A stretch of DNA of 64,000 nucleotides from Sphingobacterium chungjuense (GCF_011316935.1 NZ_WLYS01000001.1:310001-374000), one strand, 5' to 3'. Counted from the stretch's first letter, positions 18,113-28,305 are shown. Notes: generated from the sequence alone by a model not told the origin. Program-made: numbers and translations.

Positions 18113-18793
18113 CTAAACGACTGTTAGTTTATTATTTACGAATCGGTATATATCTCGAAAGTCGTCTAGTGACTCAGCCGCATACTCTTCTAAGGCATTA
18201 CCAAGCGCATATCGATCGGCTTCTGTTTCCTGAAAACTCCAGACTCGCTTAGAAATATTGAATAAAGGCACAGGCAAACTCCTTAGGTCGGCATACTCAT
18301 GTATGTATTTCCATTCCAAAAACTGATCGTAAAAATGAAAAAACTTGTTGGTATCTACCAAGCCAATGATTTCCAAAAACCGCTTCAATATCGGTCGGTT
18401 GACGTGGGCAAGGTGCTCATACAATCGGTTTACATTGACCATTTGATGTTCTATTAGCAGATGATCAAGCAGCAATTCTAAAGATATATGCCCCATAAAA
18501 GAAGCTCGTATGGGCAGATGGCTCAATATCGGATCAAGCTTCTTACGAAGCTGATGGTTGTGTTCTAGAAAAAATGGACTGCTATGGAAGACCTTATCAA
18601 CATCCACATGTCGATACCAACCTTGGTAGATTTCGATCAGCTGAGGATGCGCAAATAATTGCTCTTCAAACCGATTGGGATGAAAAACATAATCTTTATC
18701 CGCATTTTTCAGCAAATCAGGCAATAAGCAGCCTACCACCCGCGCCGACTCGGATGCATAACGTTCAAAATAGAAATGCGAAAGAAAGTTCAC
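18113..18793 (-). CDS. AcpH-like (ACP phosphodiesterase family, DUF479) protein
   Basis: A 226-residue cytosolic protein. The beginning (MNFLSHFYFERY, then VVGCLLPDLLKN) and the middle (RHVDVDKVFHSSPFF, then ASFMGHISLELLLDHLL) match the layout of AcpH-type acyl-carrier-protein phosphodiesterases, which have conserved His and Asp residues of an HD-like metal site. Similarity is clear at the N-terminus but weaker elsewhere, and the AcpH GNLLGDF motif reads GCLLPDL here. Phosphodiesterase activity is therefore plausible, not shown. It is divergent from tyrS. Confidence 0.5.
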   Translation of the reverse strand: MNFLSHFYFERYASESARVVGCLLPDLLKNADKDYVFHPNRFEEQLFAHPQLIEIYQGWYRHVDVDKVFHSSPFFLEHNHQLRKKLDPILSHLPIRASFMGHISLELLLDHLLIEHQMVNVNRLYEHLAHVNRPILKRFLEIIGLVDTNKFFHFYDQFLEWKYIHEYADLRSLPVPLFNISKRVWSFQETEADRYALGNALEEYAAESLDDFRDIYRFVNNKLTVV

Positions 18794-18849
18794 TTGCTGA
18801 ATGGATTGATCAAACCGAATATAATAACTGTAAGATACACTTTAAGTTT

Positions 18850-18857
18850 TATCTTTG
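18850..18857 (+). promoter_or_regulatory. Candidate -7 box for tyrS
   Basis: TATCTTTG, an exact TAnnTTTG match, about 112 bases before the tyrS ATG. This implies a leader of about 105 nucleotides. No T-box-like structure (stem I, antiterminator) was recognised in it. Confidence 0.45.
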
Positions 18858-18969
18858 CAATCTTAGTATAATGTTAACAAATTAGTGACTTATGCGTTCG
18901 TGTGGTATTGCAACAGATACGAAACTCCACTACAACAACATAAGCACTTAAAAATCAAATCATTTAAAG

Positions 18970-20256
18970 ATGAATTTTGTAGAAGAATTGCGTTGGCGTG
19001 GCATGCTCCAGGATATTATGCCCGGTACAGAAGAGGTATTGAGTAACGAGCGCGTTGCGGGATATATCGGCTTCGATCCGACAGGAGATTCTTTGCACGT
19101 AGGTCATCTTACACAGATCATGACCTTGATCCACTTTCAATCTGCCGGGCACAAACCCTTCGCATTAGTTGGTGGCGCCACAGGTATGATCGGAGATCCT
19201 TCGTTCAAGTCCGCAGAACGCAATCTATTGGATGAAAGCACTTTGCAACACAATCTTAATGGATTGAAGGCGCAGCTTTCGAAGTTCCTGTCTTTCGGCG
19301 AAGGCGAGACAGATGCAAAAATGGTCAACAATTATGACTGGTTTAAGGATTTCAGCTTCTTGGATTTTATTCGGGATGTCGGTAAGTTAATTACCGTCAA
19401 TTATATGATGTCCAAGGATTCGGTGAAGAAGCGATTGGAAGGCGAAAATGGTCTTTCATTCACGGAGTTTACCTATCAGCTGATCCAAGGATACGACTTC
19501 TATTATTTGTGGAAACACCACAATTGCAAAATACAGATGGGTGGCTCCGATCAGTGGGGCAATATCGTGACCGGCAGTGAGATGATTCGTCGCATAGATC
19601 AAGGAAGTGCTCATGCTTTGACAACACAATTGATCAAAAAATCGGATGGCCAGAAATTTGGTAAAACAGAATCTGGTGCAGTATGGCTTGATCCGAAAAA
19701 AACTTCGCCTTACAAATTCTACCAATTTTGGCTTAATGCAACCGATGATGACGCAAAAAGCTGGATCAAAATCTTCACGTTAAAGACAAAAGAAGAGATC
19801 GACGCCATCATTGCGGAGCACGATCAAGCGCCACATTTACGTGTGGTACAAAAGGCTTTGGCGCAAGATATTACGATTCGCACACACTCAGTAGAGGCTT
19901 ACGAGACGGCGATCAAAACATCGGATTTCTTATTCAACAATGGCTCGTTGGATTTCTTGGCTTCACTTAGTGAAGAAGAGGTGCGCGAAGTATTCGAAGG
20001 CTTGCCACAATTCGATCTAAGTCTTACAGAATTAAGCAATGGTATCCCTATTTTAGATTTGCTGGCGGTGAACACGCAAATATTTTCTTCGAAAGGTGAG
20101 GCACGTAAAATGCTGCAAGGTGGTGGCGTGTCGCTCAACCGCGAAAAAATAGCCGACGGAGAGCTTTTGGTATCAAGCAATCATTTGATCAATGATCGGT
20201 ACATCATTGCCCAAAGAGGTAAGAAAAACTATTATTTAATTGTCGTGAAGGACTAA
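18970..20256 (+). CDS. tyrS: Tyrosyl-tRNA synthetase
   Basis: A 428-residue class I aminoacyl-tRNA synthetase that charges tRNA-Tyr. The Rossmann catalytic domain has the HIGH-equivalent H43-VGH46 (GFDPTGDSLHVGHLTQI) and the KMSKS-equivalent KFGKT at about 229-233. The tyrosine-binding QGYDFYYL segment and the MGGSDQWGN motif follow in order. A C-terminal S4-like RNA-binding domain covers about 360-428. The KFGKT form marks the bacterial TyrRS type usual in this phylum. Confidence 0.97.
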   Translation: MNFVEELRWRGMLQDIMPGTEEVLSNERVAGYIGFDPTGDSLHVGHLTQIMTLIHFQSAGHKPFALVGGATGMIGDPSFKSAERNLLDESTLQHNLNGLKAQLSKFLSFGEGETDAKMVNNYDWFKDFSFLDFIRDVGKLITVNYMMSKDSVKKRLEGENGLSFTEFTYQLIQGYDFYYLWKHHNCKIQMGGSDQWGNIVTGSEMIRRIDQGSAHALTTQLIKKSDGQKFGKTESGAVWLDPKKTSPYKFYQFWLNATDDDAKSWIKIFTLKTKEEIDAIIAEHDQAPHLRVVQKALAQDITIRTHSVEAYETAIKTSDFLFNNGSLDFLASLSEEEVREVFEGLPQFDLSLTELSNGIPILDLLAVNTQIFSSKGEARKMLQGGGVSLNREKIADGELLVSSNHLINDRYIIAQRGKKNYYLIVVKD

Positions 20257-20964
20257 TTAAGGGTGTTGAATCACCGTATATAGCGAATTCTGATCATTGC
20301 GATCTTTCGCTACTAATGAACCTGTCAACCAAATGGTATACACCCCTTGGTTGACAGGTTTTAATTCGAAAGCATAACTCCCCCGTATGCCACCAGCTGT
20401 CATAAACTGCAATGGATAATCCGCAACATCATACGTCGCAAATGCTGAAACCTTTCCTGCCCCCAACGTATTAAAGAATCCAACTCGATCCGTGGATGTA
20501 CCTACGGAAACTGTTAATCCATCTGGATTTGTATTGACAAATCGCACTTTAAACTGACCACTTCTCGGCAATAGCAAATCATCTTCAACCAAGGTGGATT
20601 GTATAGGGTTGCCACTGGTGAGTAGCAGAGAATAATTTCGGCCTGCAATTAAGTTTAAATCGCTCGCTGGTGGAGACAACGTTTGGTTGCCATAGCGGAC
20701 ATTAAGGGTCAGTCTTTTACCACCAGGATATACCGTTTTATGCCGCATAAACTCTCCGTACCGCAACATATCAATCGTCGTATTTTGTCGTTCGCCATTT
20801 AAAAACACCTCCATCTGATCAGAACCAGGAACGCCATTAAATATCGCTAATACAGCCATTTGATTAGCAGCATCGTTACTTAATTGATCTGACAATAGAT
20901 CGTTGTTATTACACGAAGTGAATAACAAGGAAACTGCGGCTAGGAATGCACAAAATTTTCTCAT
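20257..20964 (-). CDS. DUF4397 lipoprotein
   Basis: A 235-residue predicted lipoprotein: signal peptide with lipobox LLFTSC (lipid-modified Cys18) followed by an all-beta DUF4397 domain (LAIFNGVPGSDQMEVFLNGE; YSLLLTSG; KVRFVNTNPDGLTVSVG; GVYTIWLTGS). The domain is common on Bacteroidota surface lipoproteins and its function is unknown. The start was set at the ATG at 20964 because it gives a proper signal peptide; the upstream ATG adds 16 non-signal residues. It is convergent with tyrS, with the stop codons abutting. Confidence 0.8.
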   Translation of the reverse strand: MRKFCAFLAAVSLLFTSCNNNDLLSDQLSNDAANQMAVLAIFNGVPGSDQMEVFLNGERQNTTIDMLRYGEFMRHKTVYPGGKRLTLNVRYGNQTLSPPASDLNLIAGRNYSLLLTSGNPIQSTLVEDDLLLPRSGQFKVRFVNTNPDGLTVSVGTSTDRVGFFNTLGAGKVSAFATYDVADYPLQFMTAGGIRGSYAFELKPVNQGVYTIWLTGSLVAKDRNDQNSLYTVIQHP

Positions 20965-21086
20965 GATAAATCTTTTTGAAATGCCTATTCTCTGGCACTC
21001 ATACCGTAACAAACGTTGCTAGCATGATACTCGCTACAATATAAAACTTCACCACTTGCCAAAACCGTAGTATTGTCTATTTTTAG

Positions 21087-21094
21087 TAAGTTTG
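21087..21094 (+). promoter_or_regulatory. Candidate -7 box for ftsK-lolA
   Basis: TAAGTTTG, a TAnnTTTG match, 24 bases before the ftsK ATG. Confidence 0.45.
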
Positions 21095-21118
21095 TAAAAG
21101 GCATAAACTGTCATCTAC

Positions 21119-23797
21119 ATGGCTAAAGGAAATTCATTCAAAAGTGGGAGTACGGGTACTGGTGGGGCAAGGCGTGCGCAAAGCACAACGTCTTCGTACA
21201 CACCAAAGAAGACAACGCATACCTTCCGTAAAATAGATTTTACGGAAGGACAGCAAAAAGTCATGAAGGTGTTGGGCTTGTTTTTACTCATCACTTCTGG
21301 ACTTTTTGCCGTAGCATTTATCTCTTACCTCTTCACTTGGAAAGCAGATCAAAGTTATATTTACATCACCAATGGTGGTTGGAACACTTTATTTAGCTCT
21401 TCGGAAGAAGTACTAGACGAGGCCCTAGAAATACCTGTTATAGAAAATAAGCTCGGAAAGTTTGGTGCCTTACTGGCCAATCAGTTTATTTTCGAATGGT
21501 TCGGTGTTGCGTCCTTTTTATTCATTTTAATCTTATTCGTAGTCGGATACCGACTGCTTTATCTTCGTGCGTTATTGCCTGTTGGCAAAACCATCTTGTA
21601 TTCACTTATAGCCATCATCTTTACCTCTCTGACGTTAGGATTTTTGCAGGATTTTATCACCGATACACCACATATTCTTGAAGGCAAATTTGGGTACTGG
21701 ACCAACCAAATCCTCACTTTGCAGATCGGCACGGCGGGTGTAGCAGGGATTTTGATTTTTGTCCTGCTGGCGGCGTTGATCCTGATCTACAACTATGATT
21801 TAAAGATTTCTTTTCAAAGTGCTCGATCACATAAAGAAGAGGAGTACGACGAAGGAGAAGAAACCGATCATGATCTTGATAATGAACGATTGGATAGACC
21901 AACGGCCACGAATAGCTTTATCGAAGATAGATCTATATCGGGTGAGCGCATCGTACAACAGCCGAGAGCACATGCCGTGGAGAAAGATAGCCTGAAGCAA
22001 CATCAGCAAGAGAATCCTACTTGGGAACCAGAATTAAGCACACCTAAGGAGAAAAACACGCTTCGATCGGAGGAACAATCGGGCACGATCTCTTTTGATG
22101 TAGTCGATACACATACGCCCGAACCAACGATTACGGCGGCCAACGAAGCAGAGGCAATTGCACTTTCGGTAGAACCAGATTTGTCGGTAGAAATTGAAGA
22201 AACGGAGGAGGAAGAGTTGGCGCTTACGGTAGAGGCTGTAAAGGAAGAAAAAGCAGTAGAAGCGAGTGATTTGGTGAAGCAGTTTGGCGAATACGACCCT
22301 AAATTGGATTTGTCGGGCTATCAGCACCCTCCACTTGATTTACTGAAAGATTATGGTACAGGCAAGATCACGATTAACCAGCAAGAGCTCGAAGCCAACA
22401 AGAATAAAATTGTTGATACGCTGAGAAACTACAGCATCGAGATTGAACATATTAAAGCGACGATCGGACCTACGGTTACGCTGTATGAGATTATACCGAA
22501 ACCCGGAGTTCGTATTTCGCGGATCAAAAACCTGGAAGACGATATCGCGCTAAGTTTAGCCGCTTTGGGTATCCGTATTATTGCGCCGATGCCCGGCAAG
22601 GGAACGATTGGTATTGAAGTGCCGAACAGCAATCCCGAAATGGTATCGATGCGCTCGGTCATTGCAACAGAGAAGTTTCAGAAAACAGATATGGACCTGC
22701 CGATCGCGCTGGGAAAAACGATTTCGAATGAAGTCTACATCGCTGACTTAGCAAAAATGCCACACCTTTTGGTAGCTGGAGCTACAGGACAAGGTAAATC
22801 GGTTGGAATTAATGCGATTCTGACTTCACTACTATACAAAAAACATCCAGCGGAGCTGAAGTTTGTCTTGGTCGACCCCAAGAAAGTAGAGCTTTCGCTG
22901 TTCAAAAAGATCGAACGCCATTTCTTGGCGAAACTTCCGGGCGAGGATGACGCGATCATTACGGATACCAAAAAGGTGATCAATACGTTGAATTCCTTGT
23001 GTATAGAGATGGATCAGCGCTACGATTTATTGAAAAATGGTCACGTTCGCAATCTGAAGGAGTATAATGCGAAATTTGTGGGTCGAAGATTAAACCCTGA
23101 GGAGGGTCATCGATTCTTACCATTCATTGTACTCATTGTGGATGAGTTTGCGGATTTGATGATGACAGCCGGAAAAGAGGTAGAAACACCGATTGCGCGA
23201 TTAGCTCAATTAGCGCGTGCAGTAGGTATACACTTGGTCATCGCGACACAGCGGCCTTCGGTGAATATCATTACCGGTACGATTAAGGCTAACTTTCCGG
23301 CGCGTTTGGCGTTCCGTGTGTTATCCAAGGTCGATTCCAGAACGATTCTGGATTCAGGTGGTGCAGATCAACTGATTGGTCGTGGAGATATGTTATTGGC
23401 CACCGGAAGTGAATTGATTCGGATTCAGTGTGCTTTTGTAGACACACCAGAGGTAGATCAGGTATCGGATTTCATTGGCGGACAACGTGGTTATCCTTCG
23501 GCGCATTATCTACCAGAATATGTCGATGAAAATGGCGAAGGCAGTGGTTTGGCCGACTTCGACTTATCTGATCGGGATGCGCTTTTTGAAGATGCAGCGC
23601 GGCTAATTGTGATGCACCAACAAGGTTCGACATCGCTAATCCAACGCAAACTAAAACTAGGTTATAATCGGGCTGGCCGCATTATCGATCAGCTAGAAGC
23701 CGCTGGGATCGTCGGTCAATTTGAAGGCAGTAAGGCACGCGAAGTGCTGTACCCGGATGAGTACTCCTTAGAACAGTATTTGGAGACATTAAGATAA
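21119..23797 (+). CDS. ftsK: DNA translocase FtsK/SpoIIIE
   Basis: An 892-residue septum-associated DNA pump that clears and resolves chromosome termini during division. The N-terminus has four transmembrane helices (about 55-235), then an acidic, glutamate-rich linker (about 240-395), and then the motor with Walker A GATGQGKS (about 554-561) and Walker B LIVDEFADLMM (about 671-681). A C-terminal gamma winged-helix (QQGSTSLIQRKLKLGYNRAG onward, about 835-885) reads KOPS-like DNA signals. It is ten bases upstream of lolA, an arrangement I associate with this phylum. Confidence 0.96.
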   Translation: MAKGNSFKSGSTGTGGARRAQSTTSSYTPKKTTHTFRKIDFTEGQQKVMKVLGLFLLITSGLFAVAFISYLFTWKADQSYIYITNGGWNTLFSSSEEVLDEALEIPVIENKLGKFGALLANQFIFEWFGVASFLFILILFVVGYRLLYLRALLPVGKTILYSLIAIIFTSLTLGFLQDFITDTPHILEGKFGYWTNQILTLQIGTAGVAGILIFVLLAALILIYNYDLKISFQSARSHKEEEYDEGEETDHDLDNERLDRPTATNSFIEDRSISGERIVQQPRAHAVEKDSLKQHQQENPTWEPELSTPKEKNTLRSEEQSGTISFDVVDTHTPEPTITAANEAEAIALSVEPDLSVEIEETEEEELALTVEAVKEEKAVEASDLVKQFGEYDPKLDLSGYQHPPLDLLKDYGTGKITINQQELEANKNKIVDTLRNYSIEIEHIKATIGPTVTLYEIIPKPGVRISRIKNLEDDIALSLAALGIRIIAPMPGKGTIGIEVPNSNPEMVSMRSVIATEKFQKTDMDLPIALGKTISNEVYIADLAKMPHLLVAGATGQGKSVGINAILTSLLYKKHPAELKFVLVDPKKVELSLFKKIERHFLAKLPGEDDAIITDTKKVINTLNSLCIEMDQRYDLLKNGHVRNLKEYNAKFVGRRLNPEEGHRFLPFIVLIVDEFADLMMTAGKEVETPIARLAQLARAVGIHLVIATQRPSVNIITGTIKANFPARLAFRVLSKVDSRTILDSGGADQLIGRGDMLLATGSELIRIQCAFVDTPEVDQVSDFIGGQRGYPSAHYLPEYVDENGEGSGLADFDLSDRDALFEDAARLIVMHQQGSTSLIQRKLKLGYNRAGRIIDQLEAAGIVGQFEGSKAREVLYPDEYSLEQYLETLR

Positions 23798-23807
23798 GAA
23801 AGCAAGT

Positions 23808-24467
23808 ATGAGAATTATACCGATTACACGAATCCTAATTTTAGCCCTTTTGTGCCTACCTATTGCGGCAGCAAAAGCACAAACTAAAGCAGGCAACGCA
23901 AAAGCAACTTTGGATCAGGTATCGAAAAAATACGATAGCTACCGTACTATGATGGCAGATTTTTCTTTCGTAGCGACGCAGGCGGATGGACAACAATACA
24001 ACGATAGTGGATCACTGAAGTTGGAAAAGGCGGGCAATAAATACCGCATCAAGCTCAACGCTCAGGAAATTATAAGCGATGGGAAATCGGTGTGGTCGAT
24101 CTTGCCAGAAGACAAGGAAATCCAAGTGAGCGAAGTGGACAATAGTGCAGAAACACTCGGTCCGCAAAATTTATTTACCTTCTACCGTACCGGCTACACA
24201 TACACCGCGTTAGCCGATGAGCGCGCAGGAAATCAGTCTTTAAAAGCCATTCAGCTTACACCGACAGATAAATCGTCTAGCTACGCTAAAATAAAGCTCC
24301 GCATCAACGGGAATAATCATATTCATGATATCACGGTGTACGATAGAGCGAGTTCCAGCTATACATATACGGTGAATGCCTTATACGTGAATCAGAAAAT
24401 TCCACAAAGCACGTTTACCTTTCAAAAGAATCAATTTAAGGATTTTGAGCTGGTAGATTTACGGTAA
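23808..24467 (+). CDS. lolA: LolA-like outer-membrane lipoprotein carrier
   Basis: A 219-residue periplasmic protein. A cleavable signal peptide (about 1-24, ending AAAKAQ) precedes a LolA-type open beta-barrel domain (YRTMMADFSFVATQADG; AQEIISDGKSVWSILPEDKE; FTFYRTGYTY). LolA ferries lipoproteins from LolCDE in the inner membrane to the outer membrane. It follows ftsK by ten bases and is probably co-transcribed. Sequence divergence from proteobacterial LolA is large, but the fold signature is clear. Confidence 0.85.
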   Translation: MRIIPITRILILALLCLPIAAAKAQTKAGNAKATLDQVSKKYDSYRTMMADFSFVATQADGQQYNDSGSLKLEKAGNKYRIKLNAQEIISDGKSVWSILPEDKEIQVSEVDNSAETLGPQNLFTFYRTGYTYTALADERAGNQSLKAIQLTPTDKSSSYAKIKLRINGNNHIHDITVYDRASSSYTYTVNALYVNQKIPQSTFTFQKNQFKDFELVDLR

Positions 24468-24506
24468 TCTGCGCTCTGAATTGAATATATCTTCTAAACG
24501 AAAAAC

Positions 24507-25547
24507 ATGGGCAATATCACTTTAAAAGAGTTGGCAAAGATGCTGGGACTATCGGTCTCCTCGGTATCGAAAGCGCTCAATGATAGCCATGAGATTAGTG
24601 TAGAAACAAAACGTAAAGTACAGGAACTGGCATCAGCTCACAATTACCGCCCAAATATGTTCGGCAAGAGCTTGAAGACAGGTCGCACGAATACGGTAGC
24701 GATTATCATTCCTTACTTGGCCAATCCCTTTCAGGCTCAGATCTTAGAAGGGGCGCATCAAGCAGCCTACAGCAACAATTATAAGCTGATCTTCATGCAA
24801 AGCCGAGAGGATGCTGACAAAGAAATAGAATTGTTGCAATCGCTCCTGAGTCAGAATATTGATGGCATCCTGATTTCGCCTTCGGCAAATACAAGTGTTG
24901 AATTCTTGCAGGAAGTACATCAGGAAGTACCTATTGTACTAATTGATCGGATCGATTTTGATTTAGAAACGCATAAGATCGGTGTAGATAATGAGCGTGG
25001 GGCATTTGCGGCTACCCAGCACTTGATTGATATGGGCCGAGAGCATATTTTGGTGCTTAATGGCAAGGATTTGGGAGTCACCCAGAAGCGTACCGCCGGG
25101 CACAAAAATGCGTTACTGGCCAACCAGATTCATTTTTCAGAAGATAATATCATTGAAGTCGATTACCAATTATCGCGGCAAGATTTGGTGCATAGCTTGC
25201 GTGAAATGCTACAGGAAAAACTTTCCAAAGTAGATACACCTATCGGGATATTGGGCAACACGGACATACTCACACTCAGTACGCTAGCCATCCTATCGGA
25301 GATGGAAATCCGTGTACCTGAAGAGGCGGCCGTGATTGGATTTTCAAACACGGAAGCGGCAGATTCACTGAATCCGGCACTATCTACCGTCGTACAACCT
25401 GCGCTAGAAATGGGAAAGCTCGGTATCGAAAAGCTGGTAGAATTAATTAACGGTAAAAATCGCTTTCAAACAGTGATGACCACGACCAAGCTTGATCCTA
25501 TGTTGGTGTTTCGAAAGTCGACTACAGCTCAACCGGCTTCATCTTAG
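24507..25547 (+). CDS. LacI-family transcriptional regulator of the hexuronate locus
   Basis: A 346-residue repressor-type regulator. The N-terminal LacI helix-turn-helix (TLKELAKMLGLSVSSVSKAL, then hinge helix near 50) is followed by a periplasmic-binding-protein-like sugar sensor (about 60-335) with the typical VAIIIPYLANPFQAQILEGA and HKIGVDNERGAF segments. Neighbouring genes for uronate uptake and breakdown suggest a hexuronate or KDG-type ligand (inference). Its probable operator is the CGCTAACGTTTGCG site at 29196-29209. The last 26 bases overlap the 3' end of the convergent transporter gene. Confidence 0.9.
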   Translation: MGNITLKELAKMLGLSVSSVSKALNDSHEISVETKRKVQELASAHNYRPNMFGKSLKTGRTNTVAIIIPYLANPFQAQILEGAHQAAYSNNYKLIFMQSREDADKEIELLQSLLSQNIDGILISPSANTSVEFLQEVHQEVPIVLIDRIDFDLETHKIGVDNERGAFAATQHLIDMGREHILVLNGKDLGVTQKRTAGHKNALLANQIHFSEDNIIEVDYQLSRQDLVHSLREMLQEKLSKVDTPIGILGNTDILTLSTLAILSEMEIRVPEEAAVIGFSNTEAADSLNPALSTVVQPALEMGKLGIEKLVELINGKNRFQTVMTTTKLDPMLVFRKSTTAQPASS

Positions 25548-27093
25548 GCACTAAGGTTTTCATCACAGTCCATGCCAGTAAATAGGCAATTCCACAGAAT
25601 GAAAATACAATTAAATAGCCCGTATTAATACCGTTGCTCACGACATCACCGGTAGATGCCAATTGCTTCAAAAACTCTTCGATGCTGATGACACCATGTT
25701 GTTCCAACAAGATTTTTTCGGCCTCTATATTTTCAAATTGTGGAAACGCTTCTTGCAGCGATATACCATTGACCTTGCTCCAATGTCTTTCTGCATAATC
25801 AAACAACATTCCCGATGCTTTATTGATGAGGAAAGCACCTATTCCGCCCGCTAAGCCGCCGATACCCGTAACGGTCGCAATCGCACGCTTAGGAAACATA
25901 TCACCGACCACCGAGTAAAGATTAGCAGACCAAGACTGATGTGCTGCCGCGCCGATACCAATCAATAAAACAGGATACCAAAATGAAATCTCGCCTAGCG
26001 GCTGTGCGAAAAGCACAACTAAAGGAAAGAAGGCAAAGATGAGCATGGCTCGCATCCGGCCTGCATACGGATCTAAACCGTATTTATCGACAAAATATGT
26101 AGGTAGCCAACCACCAATGATGGACAGCATCGTGATGCTATACAATACAAAAAGTGCAATCTGGCCAATGAAATCCGAAGATTTGATACCGTAAACGGAG
26201 CTCAAATAGGCTGGCATCCAAAACAGTAAGAACCACCATACGCCATCCGTCATAAATTTACCTAGCGCATAAGCCCAGGTTTGTCTATGTTTTAGGCAAT
26301 TGGTAATGGTGATTTTTTGTTGTTCTACGATCACATCAGGTTCCAGCATTTTCTCCCCCACAACTTCATCCTGCTGAATATAAGCCAGTTCTTCCGCTGT
26401 CACACGGAGATTGTTCTCGGGTTTATCGTACATAAATATCCAGAAACCCATCCAGACAAAGCCCAGCGCACCAATTATGATAAAAGCCATCTCCCAACCC
26501 AGTGCTTCTGCGATATAAGGGATCGTTAATGGTGCAGCTAAAGCCCCGATAGTCGTTCCTGCATTGAAGATACTGGTGGAAAGTGCCCGATCTTTTTTAG
26601 GAAAATACTCTGCAACCGTCTTGATGGCTGCCGGAAAGTTTCCGGCCTCACCTACTGCTAATACAAAACGTGCAAAGATAAAGAGCACCACACTGACATT
26701 GACGACGCGCGAAAAATCATGCACATGACCAATGGCCTCTTTAGCGCCCTCAAAACCCACAAACCATTCGCCTGCCGTAATCCCGGCAGTTGCAATACCA
26801 CAAAATGCATGCAAAATCGCACCCACAGACCAAACACCGATTGCCCATAAAAATCCTTTTTTGGTGCCCACCATATCGATGAATCTCCCCGCAAGTAGCA
26901 TACTGATCGCGTAGAAAATAGCAAACAAGGCGGTGATATTGCCATAATCATTATTCGTCCAATGAAATTCGGGAGCAATAAAGTCCTTCCAAGTTAGAGA
27001 CAGTACCTGTCTATCTAAATAGTTAATGGTCGTTGCGAAAAATAACAATCCGCATATCACCCATCTGTAGTTTCCTTTTACTTTGCTCCCCAT
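25522..27093 (-). CDS. exuT: MFS hexuronate transporter (ExuT-like)
   Basis: A 523-residue major facilitator of the anion:cation symporter family with about 12 transmembrane helices. TM1 carries the family motif INYLDRQVLSL, and there is the usual long insertions pattern plus an extended region near 445-490. ACS members of this type import glucuronate/galacturonate. The gene follows uxuA by 14 bases in the same operon, which strongly supports uronate specificity. The substrate is inferred from context. Confidence 0.85.
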   Translation of the reverse strand: MGSKVKGNYRWVICGLLFFATTINYLDRQVLSLTWKDFIAPEFHWTNNDYGNITALFAIFYAISMLLAGRFIDMVGTKKGFLWAIGVWSVGAILHAFCGIATAGITAGEWFVGFEGAKEAIGHVHDFSRVVNVSVVLFIFARFVLAVGEAGNFPAAIKTVAEYFPKKDRALSTSIFNAGTTIGALAAPLTIPYIAEALGWEMAFIIIGALGFVWMGFWIFMYDKPENNLRVTAEELAYIQQDEVVGEKMLEPDVIVEQQKITITNCLKHRQTWAYALGKFMTDGVWWFLLFWMPAYLSSVYGIKSSDFIGQIALFVLYSITMLSIIGGWLPTYFVDKYGLDPYAGRMRAMLIFAFFPLVVLFAQPLGEISFWYPVLLIGIGAAAHQSWSANLYSVVGDMFPKRAIATVTGIGGLAGGIGAFLINKASGMLFDYAERHWSKVNGISLQEAFPQFENIEAEKILLEQHGVISIEEFLKQLASTGDVVSNGINTGYLIVFSFCGIAYLLAWTVMKTLVPKMKPVEL

Positions 27094-27107
27094 TCTTTGT
27101 ATTTGGT

Positions 27108-28292
27108 TTATTTATTGGTGTTATTCACAGTTTTGGCATAGATCAAGCCGTCTTCGAGCCCACGCAGTTCTGCCAGTCCACGCAGTCGCCCGATGGCGGA
27201 ATAACCTGGATTGGTTACCTTTTGCAGATCATCTAACATCTGATGTCCATGATCTGGACGGAAAGGAATCGGCTGTGCTCGCGTCTGATTTTCGTCGATA
27301 AAGATGTCTAGCACTTGCGCCATATCCACGTCACCGCCTAAATGATCGGCCTCGTAAAAGTTGCCAACGGCATCTTTCTTCACATTGCGGAAGTGAGCAA
27401 AATGTACACGATGCTTAATGGCTCTTGCTATCGCAGGAACATCATTCTCTACGCCAGCGCCCAAAGAGCCTGTGCAAAAACACACACCATTGAACTCGGC
27501 ATTAACTCCTTCGATAATCTTCACGTAATCCTCCAAGCCAGAAGCGATACGTGGTAACCCTAATATCGGATACGGAGGATCATCCGGGTGGATAGCCATC
27601 TTGATACCATGCTCTTCACAAACCGATTGTATTTCGCGCAAAAACCACCGTAAATTTTCTAGTAAACCTGCGCGTCCGATTTCCTTGTATAGGATCAGAT
27701 TTTGCTGTAAGTCTTCTAAAGAGATATCTTTCTCGCTTGGGATTCCCATGAGGATTACGCGCTTTAATTCTTCTACATCGGCGGCACTGAAGGTAGAGAA
27801 TCTTTTCTTTGCTTCGGCGATTACGGATTCAGGATAATCATTCTCTGCCTGCTCCCGCTGGAAGATATATAAATCAAAAGCGGCCAGATCAGCCCAATCG
27901 AAGTATAAGGCTTTTGCCCCGTTGGGCATTTCCAGATCTAGCTTGGTACGTGTCCAATCCAGCACAGGCATAAAGTTGTACGTGACGACATGGATATCGC
28001 AAGCCGCTAAGTTGCGCAGCGTTTGTTTATAATTTTCAATGTACTTTGCTGCATCATCTCTTTTTGTTTTGATAGCTTCGTGCACCGGTACACTTTCGAC
28101 AACCGACCATACCAAGCCAGCTGCCTCAATGATACTTTTACGTTCTTGTATATCTTCTAGTGGCCATACTTCGCCGTGCGCGATATGATGTAATGCCGTG
28201 ACGATACCCGTCGCGCCAGCTTGCCGTACGTCTTGCAAGCTCACCGGATCCTGCGGCCCGTACCATCGCCAAGTTTGTTCAAATTTTTGCAT
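27108..28292 (-). CDS. uxuA: Mannonate dehydratase
   Basis: A 394-residue TIM-barrel enzyme that dehydrates D-mannonate to 2-keto-3-deoxygluconate, using a divalent metal (Mn2+/Fe2+). Characteristic segments: KFEQTWRWYGPQDPV at the N-terminus, VTYNFMPVLDWTRT, MAIHPDDPPYPILGLPR and FCTGSLGAG with the conserved Cys, and HFRNVKKDA and DHLGGDVDMAQVL near the end. The ATG at 28292 was chosen since homology begins at MQKFEQTW; the longer frame overlaps the upstream gene. It lies 13 bases after the SDR gene and 14 before exuT. Confidence 0.95.
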   Translation of the reverse strand: MQKFEQTWRWYGPQDPVSLQDVRQAGATGIVTALHHIAHGEVWPLEDIQERKSIIEAAGLVWSVVESVPVHEAIKTKRDDAAKYIENYKQTLRNLAACDIHVVTYNFMPVLDWTRTKLDLEMPNGAKALYFDWADLAAFDLYIFQREQAENDYPESVIAEAKKRFSTFSAADVEELKRVILMGIPSEKDISLEDLQQNLILYKEIGRAGLLENLRWFLREIQSVCEEHGIKMAIHPDDPPYPILGLPRIASGLEDYVKIIEGVNAEFNGVCFCTGSLGAGVENDVPAIARAIKHRVHFAHFRNVKKDAVGNFYEADHLGGDVDMAQVLDIFIDENQTRAQPIPFRPDHGHQMLDDLQKVTNPGYSAIGRLRGLAELRGLEDGLIYAKTVNNTNK

Positions 28293-28305
28293 CTTATTTT
28301 TTCTA

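Noticed and set aside
18858..18969. T-box leader for tyrS
   Set aside because: The leader is only about 105 nucleotides, shows no stem I, T-box sequence or terminator/antiterminator pair, and T-boxes are rare in this phylum.
20257..21012. Longer start of the DUF4397 lipoprotein at 21012
   Set aside because: It would place 16 residues without signal character before a complete lipoprotein signal peptide.
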